From: Lantana camara
Taxonomy: Eukaryota > Streptophyta > Magnoliopsida > Lamiales > Verbenaceae
Direction of reading: 5' to 3'
NCBI GenBank assembly: GCA_037501455.1
Contig: CM074855.1
Location: 32,893,001 to 32,957,000, forward strand
Length of the DNA stretch: 64,000 bases
The notes under the pieces were generated by a model, which did no database searches, was not told the DNA's origin, and saw nothing but the letters and a program-made list of their open reading frames with translations. The position numbers were made by a program, and so were the translations under genes. Below, piece by piece: positions 12,726 to 24,092 of this stretch. The stretch's first letter is position 1. Every line of letters starts with the position of its first letter.

Positions 12726-15044
12726 CTGAGTGAGGGGGCTAACGCACACCAACTATATATATATGGAGCACAACACAAATAAAAGGGTGGAATCATGAAC
12801 CGGAGATAGGTGTTGCATACCAAAACGTTTTGAAAGTACCCCAAAAGATATAGATATAAGTTTAGAAAACATTTCAGAAACTCTATCTCGATTCACAATT
12901 CCCAGACAGAACAGAACATATGCTCGGTGAGTACGAGCTTCCAACCTTTACTCCTTAGAACAGATCAAAACATAAATACAGAATCAAATCCAACCCCACA
13001 CCAATGATGGAGGAGATGTACCGTCCCCAAACCATCCAGAACAGACAAACCCTCAAGGAGTAGCTAACCCACAGGAGTCCTCCCCAGCTGTACACCGAAG
13101 GCTCAAGATATCACCCCTCCCCTATCTCCCTGAGTCGCGCGATGATATCTCAAATGGAGACTATGCATAGGCCGAGCCCTGACGGCCCTTTTCCGTCCCA
13201 GGGATTCCTTACCCATAGCTCCTCGGATCCATAACAGAACAGAACAGAACAGATACCATATATCATGGCTAACTTGCTTACATAACTTTTCAAAACAGCT
13301 TACATATGCTTTCATATCTAATTTTCCAAAACAGAGTTGATTCACGAGGTCATGAACATATCATATCCAACACATACGTATTTATAATAAGACATACTCG
13401 CATGCAAGGGTTGAAATCAGCATATTAAGACCATAGGTCGCATAACTATACCTAAACCTCACCTCGTGAAAATAGAGTCTGAGAGTGTGAAGGACAAACA
13501 TTCCTAAACCTCGGGCACACCACCGCCACCAAACTCTGAAACAGAACATACAGAAGCCCGGACTTAGACTCTATATGAACCAAACAAGACGCACGGTGTT
13601 GCTCAACATGATCGTGGTTATGCATAAGTGTTCATGTTGTGTTTTGATAGGGTGTCGTAGTCATTCAAGACATATCAATGCTCAACAAGGTCATATTTAC
13701 AAGCAACCATCATGCAATTCCATATCTAAAGATGCAAGATCAAATTAGGAAGTCAATGTGTTCACAAAATGCATATTAAATCATCCAATGTCACAGGGTT
13801 CAATTATAATATTATAATTAAGCATCAAGTTCATGTCGAGTTATAAAGTGCATAAGTAAGAGCAACTTGATCATATAAACATACAAAGTTGTTGTACGTA
13901 GATGACATGCTTGATACAAATAAAGAGTGCATTTGATTCACTTAAGATCAAAATTTTACAACTTCACAACATGTTTGGTACACAAGCTCAAGTCACATTC
14001 ATAGTTTTATAAATATTACACTTACATCCCCTAAGTCATTTATAAAAGTTTAGAATTATTACACATACATCTCCTTAGTCCATTGCTAAGCATAATTGTT
14101 CATTCAAAGTGTTTATACAATTATTCAACTAGGAATTAATTACTTACAAACATGACAATTATCAATTTATCGTAATTCATAATACACCATTTTCGAGTAG
14201 TAAGAGTAAATCAAGATATTATAATTCTAACTCCTATCATGCATCAAGTCTCAAGTTGTTCAAACATCCTTCATGTATCTAAATTTTATATTTGGAACAC
14301 AATTTACAACAAACGTAACATTGAGAACGTCTCAAATTCATATAGAGAAATCACAACATGTTCGTTCTTCTAAAATATCATTCAAGTTCATTTAGTCACA
14401 TAAAAGATTAGTTTCTAAATATTACACTAACACCCCTTCGTTCTTAACAAATAGTGTAAATTCATCACATCAGAATTCAAATTGTAAATCAAAATATTCA
14501 TGCATATCACAATTCATTCAATACATATTTTCGTATATGATTGGAATACAACTCGATCACCAAACCAACAATAATCAATTTATTTGCACTTAAAACAATT
14601 AATTCAAATAATTATAATTATACAAAATAATTCGTAATAAATAAACCGAGTGCCCGATTAACTAACGGAAAGCGGCCGTTCGACTCACCGCGTCGAGATC
14701 GATATTCTGTCCGAAAGTCGCCGGAGTGCCACCACCAGAGCCGCCGGAAAGTCGCCAGGCCGCCACCGGGCCGCCGCCGAAAGTCGCCTGAAAAATCCCT
14801 AAAAAAATACCCGAGAAAGTAGTCTTTATGCTCATTCCGAATCCTCAATCAATTTCTGGAAATTCCAAGCCAATCGTCCTAGATCTTGAATCCAAGAATA
14901 CGAAAACCCCAAAAACTTCAAAATCAAATTACTTCCAATCCGGTGAACGAAAATGAAATCCGTAGAAAAGCATCGGCTTACCCGTGATGAGCTCTTCAAA
15001 ACCCCCAAGTTGGTCGCCGGAAAAAGTGCCCGGAAAGTGTCGAA

Positions 15045-15500
15045 TTAGGCCGCTACAGTCACGTGCGGCCGCCACGCGCCTTCAGACGGAGCATACGCCA
15101 CCACCTCCACTTCGATGGTTGCGCCACCAGCGCAGAATTGATCCTCAATGAGAAGAGCTTCAGATCGGTACCTCATCCACCCAAAACCGCCGCCGAAATC
15201 GCCGAAAACGGCCAGTGAAGTTTTGCCCAGATCCACCACCAGCGGCATGAGCTTTGGAAGGCGCGTGTGATGCCACCGCTGACCCAATGACTGTGCCACC
15301 ACTGCCAAGTTGTAGATCTCATTGAGACGTTCGATTTGCATACCAATTTTGCTAGATTCCGATGTCGGAGGAAGCCAAACGAGGCTGTCGAAGTTGCTGT
15401 CGCAATCCAGTCGTGATTTCCGATTTTTTTGAGCAGTCATGTCTGAAAATCGCAGATATCTCCTCCACCATTCATTGTTTGGCCGAGATATTTGTACCAT
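15045..15500 (-). CDS. Unassigned 151-codon open frame inside B1 5' LTR
   Basis: Counterpart of the frame at 5442-5897. It starts MVQISRPNNEWWRRYLRF and stays open for the same 151 codons. Differences from the other copy are mostly amino-acid changing, as expected for two LTRs drifting neutrally after insertion. The upstream TATATA is at 15674-15679. I assign no function. Confidence 0.25.
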   Translation of the reverse strand: MVQISRPNNEWWRRYLRFSDMTAQKNRKSRLDCDSNFDSLVWLPPTSESSKIGMQIERLNEIYNLAVVAQSLGQRWHHTRLPKLMPLVVDLGKTSLAVFGDFGGGFGWMRYRSEALLIEDQFCAGGATIEVEVVAYAPSEGAWRPHVTVAA

Positions 15501-17293
15501 CGTGATCCTCTCGTCGAGCTCTTCGAAATGGACTACTCATTCGTCGAATTCCGTCGAGAAACAGCCAAGTTACGACTAGTGTGTGTTTTAGATGTAGTGT
15601 GTGTGCGGGAATGAGAGAGAGAGAACCAAGAGAGAGAAGAGGAGATTGAGAGAAATGTGTCTTGTGCACAAGCTATATACAACCGGGTATCCTTATCGCG
15701 TAGCAAAGTGAAATAGAGCATACAAATAATCGTAAACAAAATTGGTAATGTTACGACTAAACATTCAAGCTCCGAATTAATTTTATAAATTAAAATGAAA
15801 GAGAGAGATTTACCAATTAGAGTTTAATTCAATTTGATTTTTAGACAACATTTTGTACAATTTAACAACACTTCATAAACACATGATTGATAATTAATCT
15901 CAAGGAATTCAAGTAAATCGAATTTAAACAAGTTAAGTAACACGGTGGATTTAAAATCAACTTGACAATTAATCTTAGAATAATCCGAATGATCACATAT
16001 TAAATTGGATTTACAATCATTCACATAACTCAAGAAACTCTTAAATTAAACACACATAAGTGTAGAGACTTACTTGTTAATGTCGTCAGGACGCCCTTCG
16101 AGAGCACGGGGCGTCACACAAACGCTCTCTTGACTCCCACACGTGTACCATATACATTTGGTCTCATTTCGATCAATTACTTGATCTTTCTAACAATACC
16201 CTTTGAACCCGGTATTTGTGTGTGACCCTCTAGGCTCAATTTCAGTTAGTAGTGAGCCTAATTGATTAATACACTTTATTAATTAATTATCTCACAGATC
16301 ACATGAGCATAGTCTAGAAACAGGTGTGTGACCCTACCCGAAATGTGAATGTATATTCGAAAGAACCTTTCAGTCAATGACATCATGTGGGATACGATCC
16401 TCCTACCATCCTATCTCTCGATTAAGATCTAGGGCATGGGAATATAGAGAGCCCTATGAATCTTAATCTTAAAACAAAGTTCCCTTCATATTCCATTTGA
16501 TCTCAATCCAAGAAAATCCTATTTTCTTGATGTCTTGATCCAACCACCTTGTGCAAGGATTTTAAGATGGAACATGAATGACTTGTGTAAAAAGAGATCA
16601 CCTTGCCTACAGCAAGTGTAGGTCCTTTATTGATTCCAAAAATTCTCATACGCCACTTTTGTAATCCCAACATAGGCCGTTGTTTAGTTGTCTATAAGGG
16701 GACACCCTTTTGAGCCTATATCAAAGATTAGAGAGTTAGCTCATATGAGACAATGTGGAATCTCAAGTCTAAGGATTAATCCTCACATCACTGAAATGTG
16801 AGATATTTCCTAATCTGGAAGTTCTTGTAACGTCCTTTCCCATTTAGGAATCTTCTCAAACGGGGCACTCTCAGTGAACTTGTTCTTACAACAAGCACCC
16901 TTGTGTATTGTGTACGCATCAACTTATGCACTTTACACCCCATGAAACAGGATGATCCTTCTTAAGGACACAACTACACAAGCAAGTCTCAACAGAGGCA
17001 AAGTCGACACTCCCACTGTCTGCCGGCCTCATTGACTTGGAGAAGTTTCTAATCCTCACCTATGGGGTTAAGAACTTGTTTCATGTGTCATTCCCATATG
17101 ACAAAGTTATTAACGGCCTCATCGGATTAGGGGAGTTCTAGACATGCACACGTAATGGAAACACTCAAAACACGTAATGGCACATATGAAGTGTTCTCCT
17201 GTGATTACAATCATTCGTATATTATTCAAAGATTGTCTGTGATATAGGGAAAGTCCCAAAGCATAACAACTTTCTAGGGCACTATTCCCAACA

Positions 17294-17304
17294 ATCTCCC
17301 ACTT
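17294..17304 (-). other. Polypurine tract of element A
   Basis: The minus strand reads AAGTGGGAGAT directly before the 3' LTR start TGTTGGGAATAG. This is the common form of PPT in plant Ty1/copia elements and fixes 17293/17294 as the internal/LTR border. Confidence 0.85.
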
Positions 17305-18056
17305 GCCCGTAAAAGGATTTCGGGTCTATTCTAGGTCCCATCTTCCTAAGATGTACCTTTAGAGCCTTATTGACTTTTGGCGTTTCCAAAGTAGATCTGC
17401 TATATTCTCTGCTGATGTGAATGTTTTTAATTTGCATATCATTAAGGAACCACGATTTCCTTATTCACGTGATTCATAATCAAGCGGTTGGTCCATTGGT
17501 GAGGTCTCGGTTCTCTTACTTGAGCAACCATCCATTTCATCATACAATATGATAATGGTGTTGTTTCATGCTAGGAACTTCATCTGCACATTAGATGGAG
17601 TTTCTTACCCAAACACTTAGCTTAAGGGTATTCAATACGGCTAAGTATTCAACCTTAATAGTCGAATCTTTAGTGCCTCTCGATTGGAACTCTTTCCAAA
17701 GCACTGTTCTGCCATCTAGGCAGATTGCGTATCCTCTCATCGATCAATAATTATATATGTTTTGATGGTAATGATTACATCAAACTATCCTTTAATGACA
17801 TGATCTTTGCCAGACTCTTAAAATATATATCCTCATTTCTTCTAAAGTACTCAGAGGGTAATTTTACAGCAGTCCAGTGACCTTCTCTAAGGTTACATTT
17901 AGATTAGGGCCATCACACTATGTCGGAAGCCATATCTTATCAAGTACATAACATTGCATACACTATGCACCCTTTTCCCAAAAAGGGTTTTGGACATTCT
18001 AACTTTCTCATAGCTATTTTAGGACGCATCCTCTTCAAAAGAGATGTTCCATTGTC
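17305..18056 (-). pseudogene. Ty1/copia RNase H remnant of element A
   Basis: Minus-strand reading gives pieces of the copia pol C-terminus in order: VYAMLCT (family: SIMYAMLCTRPD), EGHWTAVK, DSTIKVEYLAV (family: DSTTEAEYIAA) and NIADLLWK (family: NIADPFTK), followed by the PPT. In-frame stops and shifts between the pieces show it is dead. RNase H would remove the RNA strand of the RNA/DNA hybrid during reverse transcription. The upstream part of pol is at 39920 onward, separated by B2, which inserted in this gene with TSD ttgtc. Confidence 0.8.
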
Positions 18057-21000
18057 TGTAACACCCCGGAGCGAAGGGCACCACATCCCCCGCACCATTG
18101 CCCGACACGTGGAACGAAATGGAAACTCCGCTTACGCATCAAGCCATTGCGAACGGGTGACAAAAAATCCAACCTAAGCTAGGCGGTCTAGATCCTAACT
18201 CAGAGTGCACAATAAACATAAATCGTAGAAGAAATCAATTATAACTCATGGTATACTAGCACATATCATATCTTATTCCTCATATTTCTTATACAAGCTT
18301 AGATACAAAGCCATTATACAAAACTAAATCCCAAGGCAGAAGCTAAAGATCAAATTTATACATATCTCAACACTTAGGAAAATGCGTATAGAAAACAAAG
18401 TACGATACATGAGACTCGAGCTATCCTCAACCACGACTCAAAGACAACCGCCTAGCTCCAACTCTCAAACGGGTACCTGCTAACTCAAATCAAAAGGGGA
18501 AAAAGAGAGAAACAACGAGGGTCAGTCCTAGAGACTGGTGAGGGGGCTAACACACGCATCCATACATATATATAAGAATAAAGCATATTCAAAGCTGAAA
18601 GGGTTCATGAACCGGGCGTGGTTTTTACATTCTAAAATGTTTTAACCCGTGGAAATAGATATATAAAAAGAGAAGTTTAAGGCCGAAGGCCAAAATCAAC
18701 TAAGTTTTAGAGTTTAGAAATCCACCCCCGTTTCACAACCATAACCAAAAGCATAAGCTTACCATCCCGGTGAGTTCGAGTTCCAACACACTTACTTCAT
18801 AAGCAAAGACAAAGCGAAAAACAAAACAAAGGCATAAATCAATCCCACCCCCCACACCGTTTGGGGAAGAGAGGTACCTCTCTCAACCCCCACACATATA
18901 CATAACATGAGTCGAGGGATCCCGCCCACTCCTCCGACGGGCCATGACACATGCATCTGTCGGCAAAAGAGAACTCGCATTCCCCTCAACCTCCCGAGGT
19001 TAAGCCAAGTCTCCTGTAAAGGTGGAGTCGTGTTGATGAGAGAGCCCGGCGACCCCATTGTCGACCCGAGATCACATACCACTTCTCCAGGGCCCAAACT
19101 TACACTTACACTTATCACACAAAGCTTATACATAAGTCGTATCACGCTTATACACACACACTCTTATCAAAGCTTTGCAAGGTAAACCAAAAATAGAGCT
19201 TAGATACATATAAAAGCGTTTTCAAAACCTCCGAACAAATGGGATAAATCCCACAAAATACACATTCAAACACATATCTATATATATACATATATAAGTC
19301 GCATGCGGGACCGTAATTCAAATAGGGTTTTAGGTCATAATAACTAAAAGGAAAGAAAACCTCACCTTGTCGACCAAACCGAATAGAACGGACCAAAAGT
19401 AAGCTAAAGAACCTCCTCCCCAACAACGGGACGAACCTAAGAGCAAAACAAAGAGTAACAGACAAACTTAGACTCAAAAAATGAACCATATTGATGCTCG
19501 GCAAGTGCCTAAGAATGCAAGTGATGCGTATGAAACTTAACAAATTAACATATAACACATACAAGTTCATATTAAATCATAAGTCTCATAAATCACATTA
19601 AACGAATTCATAATTTTCATACAACAAACACATCATATCATACAACATGTTATCAAAGTATTCATATCATACAAGGAGTAAGGAATGATCATCCAAGGCG
19701 TATAAATGAGACATGAAGTCGTAAACGCATGTTAAAGTAGCATACTTCACATATGAGATCATAATTCAAAAGCGAGCAAAAATTCAAGTCATAAATTCAT
19801 AATATATAATTTAACACATCATACATCAAGCTAACAATGCATACAAGTCACAAACGGGACGAAACAAAGTAATTAAAAGCAATGAAAGGACGAAAGTAAC
19901 TTCCCCGGGGTGCCTCCGTGAGGCATGACACAGCCATATCAAAAACACAAGGGAAATGGACACGGCCGTGTCCGAATTTTCAGAAATTAAATGCCCAAGT
20001 CGAACCTCTGACACGGCCGTGTCATGCTGCAGTTCATTATGGACATGGCAGTGTCATGCTCCTTGTTTTGAAAATAAAACAAACGCAACAGTTCGGTTTT
20101 GGAAGGGAAAAACAAAGCATTTTCACAGCAACTCTTAGGGAATTTCTTAGGCCTCAAAGACACATAAAACATGCATGAATTTATCACCAAATCATCACAT
20201 TATCAGGCCATAATCAACAGCAACAAAGATCCTCTCAACCATGCAAGAAAATGAAGCAAGGAAAGACATGAATGCAAGCAGGGCATTCTCTTCAAATTTG
20301 GGACTGAAACAGGAGATAAAAGCCTGGGAACACATAGCTAACATGTAGAGCAACTAAATACTTAATGTTCATGCAATTTAACACAAAATGGAGCTCAAAA
20401 AGTCATCAAACCAAGCAAAAATTCTGGCAACAGTTCGGTCCAAAGAGAGCAGATTATATTTCCAGTTTTAAGGTCCAAGAACTCAAGGTTTCATTCAAGT
20501 TATCAATGAAGAATCAACCCTAACACATCTAGCATGAAGTATAAATCAAGAATGGAAGCAAAGAAACTCATATAATCACCAAAGAAGCATCAAATCAGTC
20601 CCAAACTCAAGCTAAGGCATGGAAGCAAGAAATGACCTCTAACCCTTCCTATTCATGTATAGCCCCAAACTCAAATTAAATCTCAATTAAAGCATGAAAT
20701 TCATGGATCAAATTCATCATATAATTATGGAAATTTCGAAAATATACATACCTTGAAGAGTTGATGAAGTATGGAAGAGTTTTGGCTCCAAAATCACAAA
20801 GTCATGAAGAGGGCTTCTCTTTTTCCTTCTTTCTCCATGGATCAGCAGCTTTTCCTTCTCCTTGGGGTGCGTGGTTCGAATTGTAGCTGTTCAAGGATAG
20901 ATATAGGTGAATCATGGTCATATAAACCAGGGGTTAAGGCTTGGGTATGGTTAAATTGGGCCCACAAGTACAAGACTAGTCAAAGGGGGTCACTTTGGTA

Positions 21001-21519
21001 CAAGCTGCTCATTCCGGGTGAAATACGGTGGTCCAAATGGGCTTAGAAAAATACCAAATCAGGTTCAAAAGTTTTCTTTCTTCGTTACGAGTCCGACGCT
21101 TCTTCCGAAATTCAAATCCGAATTCCCGAGCTCAAGTTACGCCTTCCGGAACACAAGGCGCGCTAAAACTAGTTAGGCCCTCATGTCCCTCGACAAGTAC
21201 CAAAGGTTTAAAATCTCGACAAACGAACCCGAAAACTTAAAACAAGCATGCAAACACATTCATAACTCACATATAACATACATATCAAAATTTCACAAAG
21301 ATAAGAATTGAATTCCGGCACATAACGAACAAATTACGGGTCATGCAAATATAAACGTTAGAAATTCAAAGTTCATAATATAAACAATTAATTTCATATA
21401 ATTTCAAATAACCAAGTAACAATTAAAATAACCTAGAATTTCATAAATAAAGAATTAGAAAACACAAATAACACTCTCGTTAAGGCGTACATGTACGGCC
21501 GGACGAGCGGGATGTTACA
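18057..21519 (-). mobile_element. B2 3' LTR
   Basis: This 3463-bp LTR contains GCTAGGCGG (18178-18186) and CCGCCTAGC (18448-18456), the CAGTC/GACTG hairpin (18523-18537), and a cluster of GC-rich palindromes including GACACGGCCGTGTC at 19959-19972 and 20010-20023. It is followed by the PPT complement aactcccctcctt at 21520. The frames at 18792-19185 on both strands are chance frames. Confidence 0.9.
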
Positions 21520-23254
21520 AACTCCCCTCCTTCAAAAGGACCTGTCCTCAGGTCCTAAAGGGTCTTGAACGGTTCCGAAGACAACCCAAATCCACACTTC
21601 CACTGCGCCACTCTGATCTCAAACTTCTCGAGACCCTATATCTTTAAATAGCGAACCGGACACAAAGTCCTAGTCGTTCGCCCCTACTTCCTGAATAAAG
21701 ATTCGGGAGTAGTTGGAGAACACTCAACCGTTGGTACATAGACATTACTACACAAAGTCCATAACGTCTTTCTTATGCCATTACAACCGGTCCCCCCCTC
21801 CCCCCCCCCCCCCCCCGCGAACTTCAAACAACTTTAAACCAAGAGGGGGATAAACTCGTGACCTTGCACTCCTTAAGGCGAGGCTACCGTTTTTGTACAA
21901 GCAAAAAACAACAATGGCCTTCCTTTGTGCCTCGGTTGGAAACAAGGTAGCCTTTCGTACTTCCGGTTAGGCAAGAGCGAATACCATGGGCAACTCTCTT
22001 CAACCTCCTCTTCCCACTCAAAAGCGTACCTCTTACTCTGAGGCAATCCTCGGTTCTTCTACGAGGCATATCAACGGGTTAGCCTTCAATCTAGTACCCA
22101 ATGACACCTTTGAGCCCTGGACGGACCTCCTGGAAGCAACCGCCAACCACAACAAGAGCAAAACTCCTCTAAGCAGACCCACCGAAAGCAACTCGACCCT
22201 CACAACTCAGCAAACACTCACGAACACTCCACACCACCAAACTCTCTCCAAAAGAGAGTTACCACAAAAGGAAAAGAAATACGCAGCAAGCAAAACTAAG
22301 AAGGAAAGAAAGCACACTACAAACAGAAACTAAGAAAGAAAAGAAACACACAATAAACAAGAACCAAGAGGCATCAAAGAACAAGGAATAAGGTAACAAC
22401 ATGTGGGTTTTCCCGATATTAAAATATGTATGAAATGTAATGCCATGAATGCTTCATGTACCGTTCACTATAGTAGTAGTGCTGAGTTCGATGTCAACTT
22501 TTTGCTTTTCGGGACGGTCATCTTGTGCTTGAACTGGGATCTTGAAGTCATGGCATTTCTTTGAAGATCTCAAATTCTTGTTCTTCAGTTGACTTTCATC
22601 ATACCTTAAATTTCTTGGTACTTGAGTTATTCTCCAACCTTCAGTATTAGAATCCTTCCTTGTTTAATATTGGAAGGGGGAAATTCTTGAATTTCCCCCT
22701 TCCATGTGATTCGAATCTCTACAATGTGAATATTAAATTGCTTCCGGTGAGGGGATATAAAAATCCATCTTCTTTCATTCTTCTAATTGAAATCTTCCTA
22801 TCATCAAACTCGGAAGGGAGGTACTTGTACAAAGTTCTCAAATAGAACTCCCTCATAAGAATTCTTCTCGGACTCCTCAAATCTCAACTCCATTCTCTTA
22901 ATCACCTAGAACTTGGCCTTGATATCCTCATTTCAAATTGCTTCAAAAGATCAAAATCCCTAAGCCCCTTATAGTCCAAATATACCTGTCTCTCTTGTTC
23001 TTTTCCCGGTGATATATCTTCGTTGATAATAGAGCGATATCCTGAAATAAGAGTAAAATTTCCAAAATATCGATACATGCAGGGTTTTGGTCCATGTTCA
23101 TATAAACTATTAACACAAGTAATATCACATAATTCACATAAGTGATGTAGTGAACGCAAACAAACACGTAATTGTAAGCCGAGCAACCTAGACAAACTCG
23201 ACACGACACGAAAGCTCCGATTTTGCAACCCCGAGCTCGGATACCACTTAAGGA
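21520..23254 (-). mobile_element. B2 internal region, non-coding
   Basis: The 1.7-kb interior runs from PPT complement (about 21520-21532) to PBS complement (23235-23246). It has no gag or pol-like frame. It contains a PPT-side stem-loop (21538-21555), a C-tract of 7+17 bases broken by one T (21792-21816), a single AACTCTCT/AGAGAGTT hairpin (22240-22260), and a perfect 15-bp inverted repeat (22672-22703). The 177-codon minus frame at 22902-23435 crosses the LTR border and is not considered a gene. Confidence 0.85.
22672..22703. repeat. Perfect 15-bp inverted repeat with 2-nt loop
   Basis: The left arm GGAAGGGGGAAATTC (22672-22686) is exactly complementary to 22689-22703. The RNA would form a very stable hairpin on either strand. 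It lies in the B2 interior, about 550 bp from the PBS-side LTR, with purine-rich arm sequence reminiscent of a PPT. Confidence 0.9.
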
Positions 23255-24092
23255 TGTAACACCCCCGGAGCGAAGGGCACCACATCCCCCGCACCATATC
23301 CCAACATGGGTAACGAAATGGGAACTCCGCCCACGCATCAAGCCATGGCGAACGGGTGACAAACAAAATCCAACCTAAGCTAGGCGGTCTAGATCCTAAC
23401 TCAGAGTGCACAATAAACATAAATCGCAGAAGCAATCAATTATAACTCATGGTATACTAGCACATATCATATCTTATTCCTCATATTTCTTATACAAGCT
23501 TAGATACAAAGCCATTATACAAAACTAAATCCCAAGGCAGAAGCTAAAGATCAAATTTATACATATCTCAACACTTAGGAAAATGCGTATAGAAAACAAA
23601 GTACGTTACATGAGACTCGAGCTATCCTCAACCACGACTCAAAGACAACCGCCTAGCTCCAACTCTCAAACGGGTACCTGCAAACTCAAATCAAAAGGGG
23701 AAAAAGAGAGAAACAACAAGGGTCAGTCCTAGAGACTGGTGAGGGGGCTAACACACGCACCCATACATATACATAAGAATAAAGCATATGCAAAGCTAAA
23801 AGGGTTCATGAACCGGGCGTGGTTTTTGCATTCTAAAATGTTTTAACCCGTGGTAATAGATATATAAAAAGAGAAGTTTAAGGCCGAAGGCCAAAATCAA
23901 CCAAGATTTAGAGTTTAGAAATCCACCCCCGTTTCACAACAATAACCAAAAGCATAAGCTTACTATCCCGGCGAGTTCGAGTTCCAACACACTTACTTCA
24001 TAAGCAAAGACAAAGCGAAAATAAAACAAAGGCATAAATCAATCCCACCCCTACACTGTTTGGGGAAGACAGGTACCCCTCTCAACCCCCAC

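Larger units (their letters stand above)
2528..16118 (-). mobile_element. Element B1: long-LTR, non-autonomous Ty3/gypsy-like element, minus strand
   Basis: The element is bounded by the 5-bp TSD caaac (2523-2527 and 16119-16123) and starts TGTAGCACC and ends GCGTCACA on the plus strand. It splits the A 3' LTR; the uninterrupted A 5' LTR near 59515 shows the empty site (gtccaaaagctctc). LTRs are 2528-6515 (3988 bp) and 9034-16118 (about 4.0 kb once the nested solo LTR is removed). The internal region is only about 2.5 kb and has no recognisable gag or pol. Very long LTRs with a short non-coding interior fit a LARD-type element; the Ty3/gypsy (Tekay/Del-like) affiliation is inferred from LTR length, ends and PBS. 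Confidence 0.9.
9034..16118 (-). mobile_element. B1 5' LTR (interrupted by a B2-family solo LTR)
   Basis: The LTR runs 9034-9682 and 12731-16118, about 4.04 kb without the insertion. It carries an extra copy of a short repeat (acgggttcaactagcatagatacct, three instead of two) relative to the 3' LTR. It keeps the degenerate arm GCTAGGTGG (9154-9162), CCGCCTAGC (9613-9621) and a CAGTCAACTGACTG hairpin (9667-9680). It ends GGGGCGTCACA next to TSD caaac. Confidence 0.9.
1616..17293 (-). mobile_element. Element A 3' LTR (interrupted by B1 at 2528-16118)
   Basis: The LTR runs 1616-2527 and 16124-17293, about 2.08 kb after removing B1 and one TSD copy. It matches the A 5' LTR (58598-60689) along its length. 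In sense orientation it starts TGTTGGGAATAGTGCC. A likely LTR promoter is the TATAAAAGGG motif (minus strand) at about 2013-2022, with a G-box CACGTG near 1980 and another near 16140. The U3 side carries many short AATTAATT/CTCCAATTAATT direct repeats (about 2320-2490), which are also in the other LTR. Confidence 0.85.

Noticed and set aside
18792..19185. Frames of 92-121 codons on both strands in B2 LTRs (also 37185-37586)
   Set aside because: They lie antisense to each other in LTR sequence; the 37185 frame even crosses the C/B2 junction.
22902..23435. 177-codon minus-strand open frame, one of the longest in the window
   Set aside because: It runs across the B2 internal/LTR border at 23254 and the PBS, overlaps another frame of 139 codons on the same strand, and shows no domain. 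It is a chance frame.
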